Source of the DNA: Caviibacterium pharyngocola
GTDB lineage: Bacteria; Pseudomonadota; Gammaproteobacteria; Enterobacterales; Pasteurellaceae
Assembly: GCF_002795405.1 (NCBI RefSeq)
Contig: NZ_PHGZ01000015.1
Location: 62,001-126,000, forward strand
Direction of reading: 5' to 3'
Length of the DNA stretch: 64,000 nucleotides
Both the position numbers and the translations under genes were made by a program. Under the pieces are notes generated by a model that searched no databases, was not told the DNA's origin, and was given only the letters and a program-made list of their open reading frames with translations. Below, piece after piece: positions 39,119 through 49,764 of the stretch; within the stretch, counting starts at the first letter, position 1, and each line of letters starts with the position of its first letter.

Positions 39119-39676
39119 TTAATACAAATTATAACGCAAGCGCGGTTCCGGACGCCAAAACGGAGATCCCCAACCCCAGCCCCAACGGGAATGACGTGCG
39201 CCCCAATAATCGTCCCAATCGTCGGGATCGTAATAATATTCTTGCACGAGTCGCCATAGCTTATAGCGCTCCGTATTCACCACGGGATACGCATAATCCG
39301 CTTGATCAATCTTGCCGTTTTCCGGCCCGCTAAGCGCACCGGCGACGGTGATATAACGATCTTTCAGCATTGCAGGATCAACAAAGCCGGGTAAATAGGC
39401 GATAAAACGTCCGTCAACGGAACTGTCCAATAAGGGTTTGGCGGAATAGGTCGAAATCGATAAACTTAAAATTTCCAGTTTGGTTTTGTCTTTCAATGCG
39501 GTTGCCGCGAGGATCTTGCCGCCTAAGCGTGCTTTTTTACATTGGCAGGCATAATCTTCCGCTTGAATTTGCGCAAGGCGTTGAATCGTAAACGGACTGC
39601 GTTCCAAGCCGGGCGGTGCGGAAATACAGGCGGTTAAGCTTAAGGCTGCGATTGATAGAAAAAGATATTTTTTCAT
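39119..39676 (-). CDS. Slp/YeaY-family outer membrane lipoprotein
   Basis: A 185-residue lipoprotein with signal KKYLFLSIAALSLTAC (lipobox LTAC) and the Slp family fold. The C terminus is rich in Trp, Gly and Arg (residues about 155-185, DDYWGARHSRWGWGWG). It is equivalent in position to E. coli yeaY between tsaB and fadD. I chose the ATG at 39676, which has GGAGG upstream. A frame extending 34 codons further overlaps tsaB and is unlikely. The function of the family is unclear. Confidence 0.9.
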   Translation of the reverse strand: MKKYLFLSIAALSLTACISAPPGLERSPFTIQRLAQIQAEDYACQCKKARLGGKILAATALKDKTKLEILSLSISTYSAKPLLDSSVDGRFIAYLPGFVDPAMLKDRYITVAGALSGPENGKIDQADYAYPVVNTERYKLWRLVQEYYYDPDDWDDYWGARHSRWGWGWGSPFWRPEPRLRYNLY

Positions 39677-39699
39677 TTTTTCCTCCGAAATCTCGGTTG

Positions 39700-40413
39700 C
39701 TATTCTCTGCCGGGTAATTTTTTCCACGTTACTTCGTTGCGTAAATAAACCGGCTCGATTTCCACCGCACTTATCCATTGTTTTTGTCGATATAACGGCA
39801 ATGCCAAGGAAAGCATATATTGCGCGGAAGGCAATTCGATAGCGGAACGATTATCCAATTCACGTTGGGTGAATTCCGTATAAGCGTTCCAGCCGGTGCC
39901 GACGCGCAGAAAATCACCTTGTAGCGAGTCGATTAATTCAATCGCTTGTTGCGGACGGCAGACTTTTTCTTCGATAATCGCCCGCCATTGAATAAATTCT
40001 TCGTTTTCCCACCGCACTTTTTCCGCTTGCAAACCGCTGAAATAAACTTCGTTCATCCGTGCATCGATAGCACAAAGCACACGTTCTGCGCCGCAAGTTT
40101 CATAGCCCTGTTGCGCCATTGCGGTTAAATTCGAAATGGGAATCACCGGCAAATCCGCCCCTAGCGCCAAACCTTGTGCAATGCCCGCGCCCACGCGCAC
40201 ACCGGTAAAACTGCCCGGTCCACGTCCGAACACCAACGCATCCGTTTGTGCCAAGCCGATTCCCGCTTGCGCCAAAATTTCATCGATCATCGGCAAAATG
40301 CGTTTGGTGTGCGTGCGTTGCGCCATTTCGTCCAGATGAATTTTTTCCCCTTTATGTAATAAAGCCACCGAACAGGCTTCCGTCGAGGTATCTAAAGCTA
40401 ATAAAGTCGTCAT
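39700..40413 (-). CDS. tsaB: tRNA threonylcarbamoyladenosine protein TsaB
   Basis: Partner of TsaD in making the t6A37 modification of ANN-decoding tRNAs. The 237-aa protein has the N-terminal ALDTSTEACSVAL (6-18), RTHTKRILPMIDE (34-46) and GRGPGSFTGVRVGAGIAQGLAL (about 67-88) blocks typical of TsaB. It lies in the conserved yoaA-tsaB-slp block, 5 bp downstream of the yoaA stop. Confidence 0.95.
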   Translation of the reverse strand: MTTLLALDTSTEACSVALLHKGEKIHLDEMAQRTHTKRILPMIDEILAQAGIGLAQTDALVFGRGPGSFTGVRVGAGIAQGLALGADLPVIPISNLTAMAQQGYETCGAERVLCAIDARMNEVYFSGLQAEKVRWENEEFIQWRAIIEEKVCRPQQAIELIDSLQGDFLRVGTGWNAYTEFTQRELDNRSAIELPSAQYMLSLALPLYRQKQWISAVEIEPVYLRNEVTWKKLPGRE

Positions 40414-40418
40414 TATTT

Positions 40419-42350
40419 TTATCCGTGTTGAATCGTCGTTAAGAATTGTATCACTTTGTTTAAATCGCGGGTACGTTTTGCATTCGGTAAACTTTTTAAA
40501 AAGGTTTCACCGTAAGGGCGCGTCACCAATCGTCCGTCGCAAATGATTACCGCGCCGCGATCTTTTACGTCGCGAATTAGTCGCCCGACTCCTTGTTTTA
40601 GTGCGATGACTGCTTCGGGAATTTGAATGTCGTTAAAGGGCTCGCCGCCTTGTAAGCGACAATCTTCGATTCGCGCTTTTAATAAAGGTTCGTCCGGCGA
40701 GGTAAACGGCAATTTGTCGATAATCACCAAGGATAACGCCTCGCCGCGCACATCCACGCCTTCCCAAAAACTGGACGTCGCCACCAATACGCTATGTTCC
40801 TCCGCAATAAATTGCGCCAGCAATGTGCTTTTCGGCATTTCGCCTTGCAATAAAACGTTCAGCCCGCTTTGTTCGCGCAGAAATTCCGCTAAGCCGCGCA
40901 TCATTAAATAAGACGTGCAAAGCACGAAACATCGCCCGCGATTGGCTTCGATCAGCGGTAACAACATCGTGCCTAATTTTACCGCCGTATGCTGTTGATT
41001 GCTTTCCGGCAAATAGCGCGGCACACATAATAAAGCTTGATTCGGATAATCGAACGGGCTGTGTAAAATTTTTCGTTCGCCGTTTTCTTCAATGCCTAAA
41101 CGTCGGCAAAAATGATCAAAAGTTCCGCCCACTTCCAAGGTTGCCGAGGTAAAAATCCACGCGCTTTCTTTTGCATTCATTTGTTCGCCGAATTTATCGG
41201 CAACGGTTAACGGCGTAATGTGCAAGCCGAAATATCGACCGAGGGTTTCATACCAATAACAATAACCGACGATCGCCGTTTCCTGCAAGCGAAGCAACAT
41301 CGTTTTCAGTCCGGCGATTCGTTCGAAAATACTGTCTAAGGTTTGCGACCGCCCCAAGCCTAATTTCACCACTTCGGCGGTAAATTCCAGTTTTTCTTGC
41401 AATAATTCGATGCCTTTTTTGACCACACTTTGAGCGAATAACTCGCGCCAATTTCCGCGTTGATTTCCTTCGCCCAGCAACAGGCGAAAATCTTGCACCA
41501 CTTTTAATAAATTATCCGCTGCGACGCCTAATTGCGCCATATCTTTCACTTCCGTGCGGTAAACGATTTGAATATCTTTGCATAAATCGAAAAATTGCCG
41601 CGCGGTAAGCGATTGTCCGAAATATTGCGCGGCGATATCCGGCAACTGGTGCGCTTCGTCAAATACGATGACTTCGGCATTGGGAATCAATTCGCCGAAT
41701 CCACTTTCTTTCACCGCCATATCGGCAAAAAACAAATGATGATTCACTACCACCAAATCGGCATTCAGCGCTTTTTTACGCGCAGCGGCGACATAACAAT
41801 CGCCGTAATTCGGACAATCGCTGCCTAAACAGCTTTCCGCCGTGCTGGTCAGTTGCGGCAAAATCGGGCTGTCTTCCGCCAGTTCGATACATTCGGTCAA
41901 ATCGCCGCTTTTGGTTTCATTATTCCATTTGCGCACTTTGGATAAATCCGCCAACACGGAACGATCGCCCAAAACGCCTTGCGCAATCACTTGATCCAAA
42001 CGTTCCAAACAAAGATAATTCGCCCGTCCTTTTAACAAGGCGATTTTGCCCGTGTAATTCAAGGCTTTTTTTATCGCCGGCAAATCGCGATTAAACAGCT
42101 GATCCTGCAAGTTTTTCGAACCGGTGGAAATAATGGTTTTCTTACCGGACAGCAACGACGGCGCTAAATAAGCGAATGTTTTGCCCGTACCGGTGCCCGC
42201 CTCCACCACCAGCGTTTTTTTATTTTCGATCGCCTTTCCGACGGCCAACGCCATTTCAAGTTGTTCCGCGCGCGGATGAAATCCTTGAATCTGTCGGCTT
42301 AATGCGCCGGCTTCCGAAAAGATCTTGCTTATTTGTTCAATCTTCGCCAT
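40419..42350 (-). CDS. yoaA: DinG-family DNA helicase YoaA
   Basis: XPD/DinG-type superfamily 2 iron-sulphur helicase. The 643-aa protein matches E. coli YoaA (636), which works with the polymerase III chi subunit in DNA damage tolerance. Visible motifs are Walker A EAGTGTGKTFAY (about 52-63), iron-sulphur cysteines ending in ESCLGSDCPNYGDC (about 170-183), DEAH near 230, and motif VI GVGRLIRD near 590. I chose the ATG at 42350. The 55-codon upstream extension is hydrophobic and has no homology. Confidence 0.93.
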   Translation of the reverse strand: MAKIEQISKIFSEAGALSRQIQGFHPRAEQLEMALAVGKAIENKKTLVVEAGTGTGKTFAYLAPSLLSGKKTIISTGSKNLQDQLFNRDLPAIKKALNYTGKIALLKGRANYLCLERLDQVIAQGVLGDRSVLADLSKVRKWNNETKSGDLTECIELAEDSPILPQLTSTAESCLGSDCPNYGDCYVAAARKKALNADLVVVNHHLFFADMAVKESGFGELIPNAEVIVFDEAHQLPDIAAQYFGQSLTARQFFDLCKDIQIVYRTEVKDMAQLGVAADNLLKVVQDFRLLLGEGNQRGNWRELFAQSVVKKGIELLQEKLEFTAEVVKLGLGRSQTLDSIFERIAGLKTMLLRLQETAIVGYCYWYETLGRYFGLHITPLTVADKFGEQMNAKESAWIFTSATLEVGGTFDHFCRRLGIEENGERKILHSPFDYPNQALLCVPRYLPESNQQHTAVKLGTMLLPLIEANRGRCFVLCTSYLMMRGLAEFLREQSGLNVLLQGEMPKSTLLAQFIAEEHSVLVATSSFWEGVDVRGEALSLVIIDKLPFTSPDEPLLKARIEDCRLQGGEPFNDIQIPEAVIALKQGVGRLIRDVKDRGAVIICDGRLVTRPYGETFLKSLPNAKRTRDLNKVIQFLTTIQHG

Positions 42351-42438
42351 TATCGTTGATAAATTTCGTTTATTTTGCCGATAGTTTACCAGACTTCGGC
42401 GAGATACTGAATAAAGAAACAGTATAAGGAAAATTGAA

Positions 42439-43263
42439 ATGACAAATATTACCCGATTACAACAAATTAGCCCTGAAATCAGTTTGTTGCAATATAACGA
42501 ATTGCCGGTTATCAAACTGAATCATTCCGTCGGTCGCGCATTAATTTCGCTACAAGGCGCACATTTATTTTCTTGGACGCCGAAAGCGGCGCAGCAAGAC
42601 GTTTTTTGGCTCAGTGAAATCGAACCGTTCACGCAAGGCAATGCCATTCGCGGCGGCGTGCCGATTTGTTATCCGTGGTTCGGGCCGGTGCAATCGCCAT
42701 CGCACGGTTATGCGCGCATTTCGTTGTGGACATTAAGCGATTATGCGGTCAGCGATGAAAAAGTGCGGTTGGAATTTTCGTTATTTTCTGAAAATCATTT
42801 GATCGAAGCGAAAATCGCAATGATCTTTTCTCAACAATGCGAACTGATTTTCACTCATTACGGACAACAACCCGCCCAAGTCGCTTTGCACAGCTATTTT
42901 AATATCAGCCATATTGACGATATTTCCGTCCAAGGCTTGCCGACAAGCTGTTTTAACTCCTTAACCAAACAAACGGAAAGCGTGCTTTCGCCGCGCCGAA
43001 TCGGTGAAAACGTCGATTGCATTTATAGGATTTCGGGTCAACCGACACATACAATTCTTGACCCGAATTATGCTCGCCAAATTCAAATTACGCATCAAAA
43101 TGCCAGCGATGTGGTGTTGTGGAATCCGTGGCACAAACCTACCGGCGGAATGAGTGAACAAGGTTATAAAACAATGGTGTGCGTGGAAACCGCCAGAATC
43201 GCAACCCTATTAAGCCCAAACGAACAGGTTTCGGTGATTATTCGTACTCAACCGCAAGAATAA
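42439..43263 (+). CDS. D-hexose-6-phosphate mutarotase, YeaD family
   Basis: A 274-residue aldose-1-epimerase-fold protein resembling E. coli YeaD. It shows the substrate-site segments GGVPICYPWFGP (about 73-84), HSYFNISHID (about 152) and WNPWHKP (about 225). It is predicted to interconvert alpha and beta anomers of hexose-6-phosphates. It is divergent from yoaA, with about 90 bp between. Confidence 0.9.
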   Translation: MTNITRLQQISPEISLLQYNELPVIKLNHSVGRALISLQGAHLFSWTPKAAQQDVFWLSEIEPFTQGNAIRGGVPICYPWFGPVQSPSHGYARISLWTLSDYAVSDEKVRLEFSLFSENHLIEAKIAMIFSQQCELIFTHYGQQPAQVALHSYFNISHIDDISVQGLPTSCFNSLTKQTESVLSPRRIGENVDCIYRISGQPTHTILDPNYARQIQITHQNASDVVLWNPWHKPTGGMSEQGYKTMVCVETARIATLLSPNEQVSVIIRTQPQE

Positions 43264-43301
43264 GCGACGATATTAACGGCGGAGATATAACAATCCGCCG
43301 G

Positions 43302-44264
43302 TTAAATCCAACCCATTTGACTTAAAATCAGCAATCCCAAGGCGGAACCGAACATTGAACCGAAGGTGGTTAAGCCGATAATATTCGCTACCGTCACCGC
43401 ATTTCCGCCCATTCCGCGCACCATTGCATAGGTTGCGGCGGCAAGCGGCGTCGAAGAAATTAATAGCACGACGCCCAAATTCATTCCCGTTAAACCGAAC
43501 GCTTTGCCGATAAAAACCATAAAAATCGGCGCGACAATAATTCGCCCGATAGTCGCCCATAAGGACACTTTCGAGGTTTTGAATAAATTTTTCAAATCAA
43601 TGCTGGCGCCCGCGCAAATTAACGCAAGCGGTAAGGTGACATTGGCTAAATAATTACCCGTGGTCATCAAGATTTTCGGCACGCGGAGCTCTAACCAGCT
43701 CGCGATTAATGCCGCAACGATCGCGATAATTAACGGATTTTTGCTAATATTCAGCAACATTTTCTTCACGCCGACCCGCCCGTCCGATAAGGATCGGCTG
43801 ATTGTGATCACGCCGAGCACATTATAAAGCAGCACGGAGACCGCGGTATAAAGCGATGCCGGCGCTAATACGGCGTCGCCGTAAGCATTCACGCAAAACG
43901 CCAAACCCAAAATGCCCGCGTTGCTGCGATAAACGCCTTGCACGAACGTGCCGCGTTCTTTTTTCTCGGCAATAAATTTCGCCGCAAACCACTCGGCACA
44001 GAAAAATAATAACAACGTGCCGGTAACGCCCGCACTTAAAAGACGAACTTGCGTCTCAATATGCTCGATCGGATTATTGAAAATATTGAAGAACAATAAA
44101 ACGGGCAAGGTGAGATTAAAAATGATCTTGCTCGCTTGTTCGCAAAATTTATCATCAATAAAACGCCGTTTGCGTAAAATAATGCCGAGGCATAACATTA
44201 ATAGAATCGGCAAGGTGACGCCGATAGAAAACATTAATGATGAGAAAAAATCGGTATTGCGCAT
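43302..44264 (-). CDS. AEC (auxin efflux carrier) family transporter
   Basis: A 320-residue inner membrane protein with about ten hydrophobic segments. The conserved AEC pattern includes NLTLPVLLFFNI in the first half and LPLALICAGASIDL in the second. Family members include bacterial malonate, malate and YfdV-type carriers. The substrate here is unknown. GGAG precedes the ATG. It lies between the converging yeaD-like gene and ribE on the same strand. Confidence 0.88.
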   Translation of the reverse strand: MRNTDFFSSLMFSIGVTLPILLMLCLGIILRKRRFIDDKFCEQASKIIFNLTLPVLLFFNIFNNPIEHIETQVRLLSAGVTGTLLLFFCAEWFAAKFIAEKKERGTFVQGVYRSNAGILGLAFCVNAYGDAVLAPASLYTAVSVLLYNVLGVITISRSLSDGRVGVKKMLLNISKNPLIIAIVAALIASWLELRVPKILMTTGNYLANVTLPLALICAGASIDLKNLFKTSKVSLWATIGRIIVAPIFMVFIGKAFGLTGMNLGVVLLISSTPLAAATYAMVRGMGGNAVTVANIIGLTTFGSMFGSALGLLILSQMGWI

Positions 44265-44283
44265 TTTTTTGCTCCGATAAAAG

Positions 44284-44324
44284 AAAAAGTGCGGTCAAAA
44301 ATCTTCGAATTTTTCACCGCACTT
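44284..44324 (-). terminator. Terminator of ribE built from paired uptake signals
   Basis: AAAGTGCGGTcAAAAA and TTTTTcACCGCACTT form a stem of about 15 bp with one mismatch and a short loop. On the minus strand it is followed by TTTTTCTTTT. Confidence 0.82.
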
Positions 44325-44331
44325 GAAGGTG

Positions 44332-44943
44332 TTAGGCTTTGGCTGCCAAATAACGTTCCACCGTATCCACGATCGCTTGGGTTTGCGGATCGATTTCAAT
44401 ATTCACCGCATCACCGATTTGACGTGTGCCGATTAAGGTGCGATGAAGGGTTTCCGGAATTAAATTTACGCAGAAAGATTGCGCCTCCACTTCGCCGATT
44501 GTCAAACTAATGCCGTCCACTGCGATAAATCCTTTGGTTAAAATATATTTCATTACCTCGGCGTTCGGCAGTTCGAACCAAATTTGCACATTATTTTCCG
44601 ACAAGATGCGCTCCGTCACGCGCGCGGTGCAATAAACGTGGCCGGATAAAATATGTCCGCCGATTTCATCGCCCATTTTCATCGCGCGCTCGATATTCAC
44701 GCGATCGCCGACCTTCAATTCGCCTAAATTGGTAATTCGTAAGGTTTCCGTCATTAAATCGAAACTGACCGAATCGCCGTCAATCGCAGTCACGGTTAAA
44801 CATACGCCGTTATTCGCCACCGAGGCACCGATTTCCAAGCCTTGCATTAATTCCTGTGGCATTTTTAACGTCTGTGTTCTAAAATGAGTTTTTTCATCAA
44901 TCGAATGAATTTGTGCCGTACCCTGTACGATTCCCGTAAACAT
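44332..44943 (-). CDS. ribE: Riboflavin synthase alpha chain
   Basis: Dismutates two 6,7-dimethyl-8-ribityllumazine molecules to riboflavin. The 203-aa protein begins MFTGIVQG and contains the two lumazine-binding repeats (about 1-97 and 98-195), with SHGVCLT-like NNGVCLTV and [13 protein letters not shown]. It is called ribC in E. coli nomenclature. It is divergent from norM, as in E. coli. No FMN riboswitch is visible in the 56-bp divergent region. Confidence 0.97.
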   Translation of the reverse strand: MFTGIVQGTAQIHSIDEKTHFRTQTLKMPQELMQGLEIGASVANNGVCLTVTAIDGDSVSFDLMTETLRITNLGELKVGDRVNIERAMKMGDEIGGHILSGHVYCTARVTERILSENNVQIWFELPNAEVMKYILTKGFIAVDGISLTIGEVEAQSFCVNLIPETLHRTLIGTRQIGDAVNIEIDPQTQAIVDTVERYLAAKA

Positions 44944-44999
44944 AATACTCTCTCTTATCTGATAATAATTTTTTTCATTATAACAAAACTCGGATTTTT

Positions 45000-46394
45000 A
45001 TGAAATTTACTCTAATAAAAGAATATCAAGCGGAAGCGAAAAAATTAATCGCGATTGCGTTGCCGATTTTATTTGCGCAAATCGCGCAAAATTCAATGGG
45101 TCTGGTGGACACCATTATGGCTGGACGCGTCAGTGCGGCGGATATGGCGGCGATTTCCGTCGGCGCCTCGATTTGGATGCCGTTAGTTTTATTCGGTCAC
45201 GGTTTATTGCTTGCACTTCCGCCGACCATTTCGTATTTAAACGGCTCCGGACAGCGTCATCGTATTGCGCACCAAGTTCGACAAGGTTTGTGGATTATTT
45301 TGCTCGCTTGTTTGCCTTTAGGTTTAATGATTTATCACAGCGACATTGTGATTCGCCATATGCAAATGGAAGAAAAACTGGCGCGCATTACGATTGATTA
45401 TTTACACGCAATGCTTTGGGGACTGCCCGGTTATTTATTGATGATCAATTTCCGTTGTTTGAACGACGGCATTGCCAAAACCAAACCGGCGATGATCATA
45501 ACCTTTATCGGCTTAATGTTGAATATTCCGTTGAACTACATTTTTATTTACGGCAAATTCGGCGTGCCGGCGTTCGGCGCGGTGGGATGTGGCATCGCGA
45601 CCGCAATCGTGAATTGGGCGATGTGTTTGATGATGATTTTATACAGCCGAAAAGCGCGCAATCAACGGGATCTGAAAGTATTCGCACAGCTTATCGAAAA
45701 ACCGAATTTCGCCACCTTAAATAAACTCTTGCGCCTAGGCTTTCCTATCGCCGTCGCATTATGGTGCGAAGTGGCGTTGTTCGCGTTAACTTCGCTATTT
45801 CTTGCACCGCTCGGCACTAATGTGGTGGCGAGCCATCAAATCGCCTTAAACACTAGTTCCTTCGTGTTTATGTTACCGATGTCCTTAGGAATGGCGACCA
45901 CAATTTTGGTCGGTCAACGATTGGGCGAAGGTTCGGCGCAAAATGCGAAAAAAGTATCCTACGCCGCGCTTGTCGTGGGATTATCCTTAGCTTGTTTCAC
46001 AGCGCTGGCGACGGTTTTGTTACGTTTCGATATTGCACAAATCTTCGTTAAAGATCAAGAAGTTATTGCAATGGCGTCGAGCTTGCTGCTGATTGCCGCG
46101 TTATATCAATTCTCCGATACCGTGCAAGTGGTGTCCGGCGGCGCGTTACGCGGTTATAAAGACACGCAAGCTATCTTATATATCACCTTATTTTGTTACT
46201 GGATCGTCGGGATGCCTATCGGCTATACATTAGCCCGCACGAATTGGCTGATACCGAATATCGGCGCCGCCGGTTTTTGGACGGGATTTATCGTCAGCCT
46301 GACGCTCGCTGCGATCTTGCTGTTGATTAGAATGAGAAAAATCCAATCGCAACCCGACGAATTATTATTGTCACGTCTAGAAAAATTGAAATAG
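45000..46394 (+). CDS. norM: MATE-family multidrug efflux pump NorM/MdtK
   Basis: A 464-residue Na+- or H+-coupled multidrug exporter of the inner membrane with twelve predicted membrane segments. It matches NorM/MdtK from [27 protein letters not shown] (the MATE signature region) to the C terminus. Family substrates are cationic drugs and fluoroquinolones. It is followed 9 bp later by an oxidoreductase gene, so the two are probably co-transcribed. Confidence 0.95.
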   Translation: MKFTLIKEYQAEAKKLIAIALPILFAQIAQNSMGLVDTIMAGRVSAADMAAISVGASIWMPLVLFGHGLLLALPPTISYLNGSGQRHRIAHQVRQGLWIILLACLPLGLMIYHSDIVIRHMQMEEKLARITIDYLHAMLWGLPGYLLMINFRCLNDGIAKTKPAMIITFIGLMLNIPLNYIFIYGKFGVPAFGAVGCGIATAIVNWAMCLMMILYSRKARNQRDLKVFAQLIEKPNFATLNKLLRLGFPIAVALWCEVALFALTSLFLAPLGTNVVASHQIALNTSSFVFMLPMSLGMATTILVGQRLGEGSAQNAKKVSYAALVVGLSLACFTALATVLLRFDIAQIFVKDQEVIAMASSLLLIAALYQFSDTVQVVSGGALRGYKDTQAILYITLFCYWIVGMPIGYTLARTNWLIPNIGAAGFWTGFIVSLTLAAILLLIRMRKIQSQPDELLLSRLEKLK

Positions 46395-46403
46395 GAAATC
46401 ACG

Positions 46404-47441
46404 ATGAAACGAATTAACACCGCAATCGCCGGTTTCGGAATGTCCGCCAAAACCTTTCATATGCCGTTTTTAGCTTTGGATCCGCGCTTTCGCCTTTGCA
46501 AAGTGTTGGAACGCAGCGGCGAAACCGCCAAACAATTTTATCCCGATGTTGTGATCGTTCATCAATTCGAACAACTCTTAACCGACGACATTGATTTGGT
46601 GATTATCACCACGCCGAACCAAACCCACGCGCAACTGGCGGAACAAGCCGTTCGCGCGGGAAAACACGTTATCGTGGAAAAACCGCTCGCCATTCACGCC
46701 GCACAAGCCAAGGAATTGGCGCAATTAGCCGAGGCACATAATGTGATGTTGTCCGTTTATCAAAATCGTCGCTGGGATAACGGTGCGTTGACAGTGAAAA
46801 AATTATTGGCGGAACAAACTTTGGGCGATATCGTCGATTACGAAATTCGCTACGAACGCTACAGCAATAAACCGAACGCAAAAATATGGAAAGAAACCGG
46901 CGAATTCGGCACGGGATTGGTGTATGACTTAGGCGTGCATTTGATCGATCAGGTCGTCGATTTGTTCGGAATTCCGACCGCACTTTATGCGGACGTATGT
47001 ATTCAACGCCCGGACGGCAAAACCGACGATAATTTCCGTATTACTTTTTATTATCCCGATAAAAAGGTCGTGATGTCCGCCACCAAATTCGCCCGCGAAC
47101 CGGCGCCGCACATTATATTGCAAGGCACAAAAGGATCTTACATTAAACCGACTTTAGATAATCAAGAAAACTTACTTGTCTCAGGCGTTAAACCGCAAGA
47201 TGACTGGAATAAAGAACCGCAAAGTCAATGGGGGCTGCTACATACGGAAATCGACGGACAAATCGTTCGCGAGCAAATCGAAAGCGTACGCGGCAACTAT
47301 CAGGGATATTACGATAATATTTACGACGTATTAGCCAATCAAGCCGCCCTACTCGTCACTGCCGAGCAAGCCGTCCGCGTGCTGGAATTGATCGAAGCGG
47401 TGTATGAAAGCGCACGGGAAGGACGTAAAATCTACCTCTAA
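46404..47441 (+). CDS. Gfo/Idh/MocA-family oxidoreductase
   Basis: A 345-residue NAD(P)-dependent oxidoreductase with an N-terminal Rossmann fold (TAIAGFGMSAKTFHMPF, about 5-21) and the EKP motif in HVIVEKPLA (about 89-97) that carries the catalytic lysine. It resembles E. coli YdgJ-type enzymes acting on inositol or sugar substrates. The exact substrate is unknown. It lies directly downstream of norM with a 9-bp gap. Confidence 0.9.
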   Translation: MKRINTAIAGFGMSAKTFHMPFLALDPRFRLCKVLERSGETAKQFYPDVVIVHQFEQLLTDDIDLVIITTPNQTHAQLAEQAVRAGKHVIVEKPLAIHAAQAKELAQLAEAHNVMLSVYQNRRWDNGALTVKKLLAEQTLGDIVDYEIRYERYSNKPNAKIWKETGEFGTGLVYDLGVHLIDQVVDLFGIPTALYADVCIQRPDGKTDDNFRITFYYPDKKVVMSATKFAREPAPHIILQGTKGSYIKPTLDNQENLLVSGVKPQDDWNKEPQSQWGLLHTEIDGQIVREQIESVRGNYQGYYDNIYDVLANQAALLVTAEQAVRVLELIEAVYESAREGRKIYL

Positions 47442-47447
47442 TTCAAA

Positions 47448-47464
47448 TGAGAATAATTCCTATT
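47448..47464 (+). promoter_or_regulatory. Fur box upstream of the TonB receptor
   Basis: TGAGAATAATTCCTATT resembles the classical Fur-box core and overlaps the -35 box of the promoter at 47463-47491. Confidence 0.7.
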
Positions 47465-47491
47465 GTTATATTGAGAGCTTTCCGCTATAAT
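47463..47491 (+). promoter_or_regulatory. Sigma-70 promoter of the TonB receptor gene
   Basis: TTGTTA (-35, 47463-47468) and TATAAT (-10, 47486-47491) with 17-bp spacing. The Fur box overlaps the -35, consistent with iron repression. Confidence 0.7.
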
Positions 47492-47526
47492 CTCGCGGTT
47501 TTTCTCCATATGACAGTAGGTTTTGT

Positions 47527-49707
47527 ATGACATTTAAATTAAATCTTATTTCCACCGCACTTTTTGCCGCAGGGCTTTCTTTCGGCGCCTTAGCTGAAAC
47601 CAATCAGCCGAATAATGACGAATTGGAACAAATTGACGTCACTTCGGCAGAATTAAAACAAATGGGCTATCACGCTATCGGCACCTCCGCCGTATCAAAA
47701 GTCGATGTACCGATTATTGACACACCGACCACCGTGAACGTCGTCACGTCACAATTAATCGAAGATCGTAAGCCGAACGATTTGGTCGATGCCCTTTCCA
47801 GCGTCAGCGGCGTGAGCCAAGCCAACACCTTAGGAGGCATTTTCGATGCCGTGCAAAAACGCGGATTCGGCGGCAATCGCGATAATTCTATTATGCGCAA
47901 CGGCAGCCAAGCCGGTCCGTCGCACAATTTCGGCGCCACCACCGAAGCAGTCGAAGTATTAAAAGGTCCGGCATCCGTTCTTTACGGTATTCAAGATCCG
48001 GGCGGCGTGATTAATGTGGTGACGAAAAAACCGTTAAAAGAAACCAAACGCAGCATTAGCGGTACCCTCGGCAATCACAATGCGTGGGGCACGCAGTTGG
48101 ATTTCACCGGTCCGTTAACCGACGGCTTCGCCTATCGTTTTATTTATGATAAACAAGAAAAAGATTATTGGCGTAATTTCGGCAAGATCAATACGACTAC
48201 TTACGCGCCGTCTTTATCTTGGGAAAACGACAACACGAAAATTTTAGTCGCTTACGAACATTTGGACTACACCCAACCTTTCGATCGCGGTACGCAATTA
48301 GTCGGCGGTTCGGTGGTGAATATTCCGGCGGAACGTCGTTTGGACGAACCGAACAATCAAACCACCGGTAAAACGGATAATATTCAAGTAAAACTTGAAC
48401 AAAAACTCAATGATCAATGGAAATTGAACTTCACTTACGGTTATGCGAGAGATAAATACAACTATCGCCAAACTCGCGTGGTTGCCGTAAATACGGACTA
48501 TGAAAACAGCTTAACCTATAAATCCGGCAATACGACACGCACCTTAGCGCCGAGAACGGCGTTACGTCGTTTAGAAAAACAAGCGGCGGATCAACGTATT
48601 CACAGCGCTTCATTAAATTTAGTGGGCGAATTTGCCATCGGCGAAATCGCTAACCGCTTTATTATCGGTGCCGACGCCAGCCGTAACTACCGCACCACCG
48701 GTCCGGTGTATAACAATGGCGGTTGGAGCACGCTCAATATCGATAATCCGGTTTACAGCGATCCCGATGTAAAAGAAACTACGGCAGCAAATAATTACCA
48801 AATTAACAACATTAAAACCCTCGGAGTTTATATTCAGGATACCGCCTATTTAACGGATAAATTAATCGTCACCGGCGGATTACGCTATGAATATTTCGAT
48901 CAAATCGCCGGTCGTCACGCCATCGGTAAAAGCTTTTCGCCGAATACGGATCAACGTTCCGGCAAATTCTTATATCAATTCGGCAGCGTCTATAAATTTA
49001 CCCCGAATTGGGCGCTTTACGGCAACTATGCGGAATCCTTCCGTCCTCAATATAGTATCGCCAATCGCGTAGATTCCGGTTTGCCGCCGGAAGAAGGTAA
49101 ATCCGTCGAACTCGGTACGAAATACGAAAGCCACAATATTAACGCCACTGTTGCGTTGTTTAATATTAACAAAAACAATGTTGCCGAAACCGACGCCAAC
49201 GGTGATGTTTATATTGCCGGCAAGCAACGTTCGCAAGGGATCGAGGTGGATATTAACGGCTATATCACCGATAAATTAAGCGCCTCCGCCACCTATACTT
49301 ACACCAAAGCGGAACATCGCCAAAACGACAGTTATCCTGACGCGGTGGGCAAACAGTTAATCGGCGTACCGAAACATCAGGCTGCGTTATTTTTAAGTTA
49401 TGATCTCGGTTCATTCCTTAACGGCGAATGGCGAATCGGCGCCGGCGCGCGTTATTTAGGTTCGTGGAACGCTTATACGTCCAACTATAAAACAGGCTAC
49501 AAAATTCCTGACGCGGTGATTTACGATGCGTTTTTAGCTTACGACACGCAAATTTCCGGCAAAAAAGTCAGCTTGCAGTTAAACGGCAAAAACCTATCCG
49601 ACAAAGTGTATTATCAATCCACCTCGGGCAATGCGGACAGCTACATCATTCCGGTTTCCTTGGGCTACGGTCGCGAAATTCTCTTTAACGCAAAAGTGGA
49701 ATTTTAA
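47527..49707 (+). CDS. TonB-dependent siderophore receptor
   Basis: A 726-residue outer membrane receptor, probably for a ferric siderophore. A signal peptide (about 1-23, ending GALA) is followed by a TonB-box-like LEQIDVTSA, the plug domain (about 55-165, with [17 protein letters not shown] and [19 protein letters not shown]), and a 22-strand barrel ending in Phe (VEF). The pattern fits the FhuA/FhuE/FcuA class, but the ligand cannot be told. A Fur box over its promoter supports iron-regulated expression. A terminator separates it from the ABC gene downstream. Confidence 0.94.
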   Translation: MTFKLNLISTALFAAGLSFGALAETNQPNNDELEQIDVTSAELKQMGYHAIGTSAVSKVDVPIIDTPTTVNVVTSQLIEDRKPNDLVDALSSVSGVSQANTLGGIFDAVQKRGFGGNRDNSIMRNGSQAGPSHNFGATTEAVEVLKGPASVLYGIQDPGGVINVVTKKPLKETKRSISGTLGNHNAWGTQLDFTGPLTDGFAYRFIYDKQEKDYWRNFGKINTTTYAPSLSWENDNTKILVAYEHLDYTQPFDRGTQLVGGSVVNIPAERRLDEPNNQTTGKTDNIQVKLEQKLNDQWKLNFTYGYARDKYNYRQTRVVAVNTDYENSLTYKSGNTTRTLAPRTALRRLEKQAADQRIHSASLNLVGEFAIGEIANRFIIGADASRNYRTTGPVYNNGGWSTLNIDNPVYSDPDVKETTAANNYQINNIKTLGVYIQDTAYLTDKLIVTGGLRYEYFDQIAGRHAIGKSFSPNTDQRSGKFLYQFGSVYKFTPNWALYGNYAESFRPQYSIANRVDSGLPPEEGKSVELGTKYESHNINATVALFNINKNNVAETDANGDVYIAGKQRSQGIEVDINGYITDKLSASATYTYTKAEHRQNDSYPDAVGKQLIGVPKHQAALFLSYDLGSFLNGEWRIGAGARYLGSWNAYTSNYKTGYKIPDAVIYDAFLAYDTQISGKKVSLQLNGKNLSDKVYYQSTSGNADSYIIPVSLGYGREILFNAKVEF

Positions 49708-49722
49708 TTAACCTTTCGTTTT

Positions 49723-49746
49723 AGGGCGGTGAAAACTGCCCTTTTG
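49723..49746 (+). terminator. Terminator after the TonB receptor gene
   Basis: An 8-bp stem AGGGCGGT/ACTGCCCT with a GAAA tetraloop followed by TTTTGT. Read-through to the ABC gene 19 bp away remains possible. Confidence 0.75.
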
Positions 49747-49764
49747 TCGTTTTAACGGAACCTT

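Noticed and set aside
42351..42515. 55-codon N-terminal extension of YoaA
   Set aside because: No homology. The internal ATG at 42350 gives the family length.
44944..44999. FMN riboswitch upstream of ribE
   Set aside because: The 56-bp divergent gap with norM is too short and shows none of the conserved RFN elements.
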